A stretch of DNA of 24,487 nucleotides from NCBI GenBank assembly GCA_963617965.1, contig CAVEQO010000034.1, forward strand, positions 1 through 24,487, written 5' to 3'. This DNA comes from UBA6382 sp963617965. Lineage in GTDB: Bacteria; Bacteroidota; Bacteroidia; Bacteroidales; Bacteroidaceae. Positions 22,239 through 24,487 of the stretch are shown in pieces (position 1 is the first letter of the stretch; every line of letters starts with the position of its first letter). The notes beneath the pieces are model-generated. The model was given only the letters and a program-made list of their open reading frames with translations, was not told the DNA's origin and did not search any database. A program made the translations under genes and the position numbers.

Positions 22239-24455
22239 ATGAAAAGTGTAATGAGACCAAGAGTGTTGTATCTTGCCATTTCCTCTGTGGTGGCAATGTC
22301 GTGCTTTGCCCAGAAATTTCCTTTCCAAGACGAGAACCTGCCTATTGAACAACGGGTGGAAGACCTTCTCGGAAGGATGAGTCTGGAAGAGAAAATCGCA
22401 ATTATCCACGCCCAAAGCAAATTCAGTTCCCCCGGTGTTCCCCGCCTTGGCGTTCCGGAACTGTGGTGCACGGACGGCCCCCACGGAATCCGTCCGGAAG
22501 TGAAGTGGGACGAATGGGACCAGGCCGGGTGGACAAACGATTCCATAGTGGCCTTTCCTGCCTTGACGTGTCTGGCTTCTACATGGAATGAAGAAATGGC
22601 GCGTCTGTATGGGGTCAGTATCGGCGAAGAGGCGCGCTACAGGAAGAAGGATGTCCTTCTCGGTCCCGGAGTCAATATTTTCAGAACACCACTGTGCGGC
22701 AGGAACTTTGAATATATGGGCGAAGACCCTTATCTGAGCGGCAAGATGGCGGTACAGTATATAAAGGGTGTTCAGAGCAACGGTGTCGCAACCTGCGTAA
22801 AGCACTTCTGTCTCAACAATCAGGAACGTGCCCGCCACAGCGTCGACGTGCATGTCGGCGACAGGGCTTTGTATGAGATATATCTGCCGGCATTCAAGAT
22901 GGCTGTCCTTGATGGAGACAGCTGGACCCTGATGGCGGCATACAACAGGATAGACGGGCAGCATGCAGGTCACAACTACCGTACGCTAAAGCAGATACTC
23001 AAGGGCGAGTGGGGTTGGAAAGGGGCTGTTGTCAGTGACTGGGGTGGCACCCACAATACCGACGAGGCAGTCCGCAACGGTCTTGACCTTGAATTTGGCA
23101 CGGGAACGAACGGTCTGTCCGGTCGGGCCAAGAAGAGCTATGACAATTATCATTTGGCGTTGCCTTTCCTTGAGGGTATAGAATCGGGCAAATATTCAGA
23201 GACCGACCTTGATGACAAGGTGCGCCGCGTGTTGCGCCTGCATATGCTGACCACTCTGAACACTCACAGACCGTTTGGCCGTATCAACAGCAAAGAGCAT
23301 TATGATGCAGCCCGGCAGATTGGCGCAGAGGGCATAGTGCTCCTTAAAAACGACAACAATATTCTGCCGCTGAAAGCAGAGGGCAAGAAAATCCTTGTTG
23401 TAGGGGAAAATGCCGTCAAGATGATGACCGTGGGCGGCGGAAGCAGCTCGCTGAAGGTGCAGCGTGAGACCAGCCCCCTGCAAGGCTTGCAAAACCGCTA
23501 TGCCGGAAAGGCGGAAGTCAAGTGGGTAAGAGGCTATGTCGGTGACATATCAGGAAGCTACAATGGAGTTACAACAGGACAGAACCTTGCCGACAAGCGT
23601 TCATTCAAGGAACTTGTGACAGAGGCTGTTGCGGAGGCAAAGACCGCAGATTATGTAATATTCATAGGCGGGCTGAACAAAAGCGGCGGTCAGGATTGCG
23701 AGGGAGTGGACCGCCAGCAGTACGGTCTGCCATACAAGCAGGATTCCCTCATAACGGAACTGGCAAAGGCAAACCGTAATTTTGTTGTGGTCAACATTTC
23801 GGGAACTGCCGTTGAAATGCCGTGGGCAGACAGTGTGCCGGTCATCGTGCAGGACTGGTATTTGGGCAGTGAGGCAGGAAATTCTCTGGCGCAGGTTCTG
23901 AGCGGCGATGTCACTCCGAGCGGCAAGCTGCCGTTCACGTGGCCAAAGAAACTCTCTGACGTTCCCGCACACAAGCTGGATGATTACAACGACAAGGAAG
24001 AACAGTATAAGGAAGGCATTTTCGTCGGCTACAGGTGGGCGGATATGCAGAAAGACGTGAAACCGTTGTTCGCTTTTGGCTTTGGCCTGAGCTACACGAC
24101 ATTTGACTATGCAAAACCTGCGATTGACAAGAACGTCATTTCCGGAAGCGACAGCATCACGGTCTCCGTAAAGGTCAGGAATTCCGGCAAGGTTGCCGGC
24201 AAGGAAATAGTCCAGCTGTATATCTCTGACAAGAAAAGTTCGTTGCCTCGCCCGATAAAGGAACTGAAAGGGTTCAAAAAGATTGCTCTGAATCCCGGCG
24301 AGGAAAAATCTGTCAGTTTCACTATAGGCAAGGATGCCCTCAGCTACTTTGACGACAAAAAACACGAATGGGTGGCAGAGCCCGGCAAGTTTGAGGCCAT
24401 TGTCGCTTCGTCTTCCCAAGACATAAGGGGAAAGGTCGGCTTTGAATTGAAATAA
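22239..24455 (+). CDS. Secreted or periplasmic GH3 glycoside hydrolase (beta-glucosidase/xylosidase type)
   Basis: 738 residues from ATG 22239; other ATGs (22227, 22251) are possible. The signal peptide MKSVMRPRVLYLAISSVVAM is followed by SCFAQ, with cleavage probably after FAQ; lipidation on the cysteine is less likely. The GH3 N-terminal TIM barrel includes CTDGPHG, CVKHFCLNN and the nucleophile D267 in VVSDWGGTH. The second alpha/beta domain carries EGIVLLKNDNNILPL and GGQDCEGVDR, the acid/base loop region. A C-terminal fibronectin-III-like domain (KEIVQLYISDKKSSLPRPIKELKGF) closes the protein. This layout fits BglX/xylosidase-type enzymes that trim oligosaccharides in the periplasm. The sugar specificity cannot be read from the sequence. 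A TATTTTG close to the T run at 22194-22202 may be its -7 element. Confidence 0.93.
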   Translation: MKSVMRPRVLYLAISSVVAMSCFAQKFPFQDENLPIEQRVEDLLGRMSLEEKIAIIHAQSKFSSPGVPRLGVPELWCTDGPHGIRPEVKWDEWDQAGWTNDSIVAFPALTCLASTWNEEMARLYGVSIGEEARYRKKDVLLGPGVNIFRTPLCGRNFEYMGEDPYLSGKMAVQYIKGVQSNGVATCVKHFCLNNQERARHSVDVHVGDRALYEIYLPAFKMAVLDGDSWTLMAAYNRIDGQHAGHNYRTLKQILKGEWGWKGAVVSDWGGTHNTDEAVRNGLDLEFGTGTNGLSGRAKKSYDNYHLALPFLEGIESGKYSETDLDDKVRRVLRLHMLTTLNTHRPFGRINSKEHYDAARQIGAEGIVLLKNDNNILPLKAEGKKILVVGENAVKMMTVGGGSSSLKVQRETSPLQGLQNRYAGKAEVKWVRGYVGDISGSYNGVTTGQNLADKRSFKELVTEAVAEAKTADYVIFIGGLNKSGGQDCEGVDRQQYGLPYKQDSLITELAKANRNFVVVNISGTAVEMPWADSVPVIVQDWYLGSEAGNSLAQVLSGDVTPSGKLPFTWPKKLSDVPAHKLDDYNDKEEQYKEGIFVGYRWADMQKDVKPLFAFGFGLSYTTFDYAKPAIDKNVISGSDSITVSVKVRNSGKVAGKEIVQLYISDKKSSLPRPIKELKGFKKIALNPGEEKSVSFTIGKDALSYFDDKKHEWVAEPGKFEAIVASSSQDIRGKVGFELK

Positions 24456-24487
24456 GCACTGGCTTGAAACCAAAAAAGGCGCGTTTT

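Noticed and set aside
1..24487. CRISPR arrays, tRNA or rRNA genes, intact IS elements
   Set aside because: No regularly spaced repeats, cloverleaf sequences, rRNA-like stretches or complete transposase genes were seen.

Overview
The window looks like a chromosomal segment of a Bacteroidales bacterium, most likely Prevotella-like. The evidence is a Bacteroidetes-type serine palmitoyltransferase, a secreted M60 peptidase ending in a T9SS-like tail, a TonB-dependent receptor with a carboxypeptidase-regulatory-like domain, Bacteroidetes-type promoters (TAnnTTTG) in front of many transcription units, and mostly absent Shine-Dalgarno sequences. Base composition is near balanced. The genus is an inference.

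Layout, left to right. Positions 1-150 hold the edge of what looks like a decayed ISL3-type transposase, plus short direct and inverted repeats. A large secreted M60/enhancin-type metallopeptidase follows on the minus strand (224-3805), with its own intrinsic terminator. Next, on the minus strand, is a tight trmD - TonB-dependent receptor - helix-hairpin-helix protein operon (4041-7983). trmD is divergent from ligA, and the two promoters lie back to back. On the plus strand come ligA, then pyrK-pyrD, which encode an NAD-linked class 1B dihydroorotate dehydrogenase. A minus-strand operon then runs lon - tgt - LptF/LptG-type permease - DEAD-box RNA helicase (11998-18260).

The right third is on the plus strand. 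It carries a 70-aa winged-helix protein behind a structured 5' leader, tandem intrinsic terminators, a lipid kinase of the DagK/sphingosine-kinase superfamily, a small lipoprotein with the hallmarks of a stefin-type cystatin, serine palmitoyltransferase with a strong terminator, and a GH3 glycoside hydrolase.

Most of the window is housekeeping: tRNA modification (trmD, tgt), DNA joining, pyrimidine synthesis, proteolysis, LPS transport and RNA unwinding. The most unusual items are the stefin-like lipoprotein (20283-20621), the three-way-junction-like leader and possible upstream ORF before the winged-helix gene (about 18622-18807), the lipid kinase with a sphingosine-kinase-like GSGNG motif close to spt, a beta-clamp-binding motif at the LigA C-terminus, and a Tgt that has lost its zinc cysteines. 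No CRISPR array, tRNA, rRNA or intact mobile element was seen.
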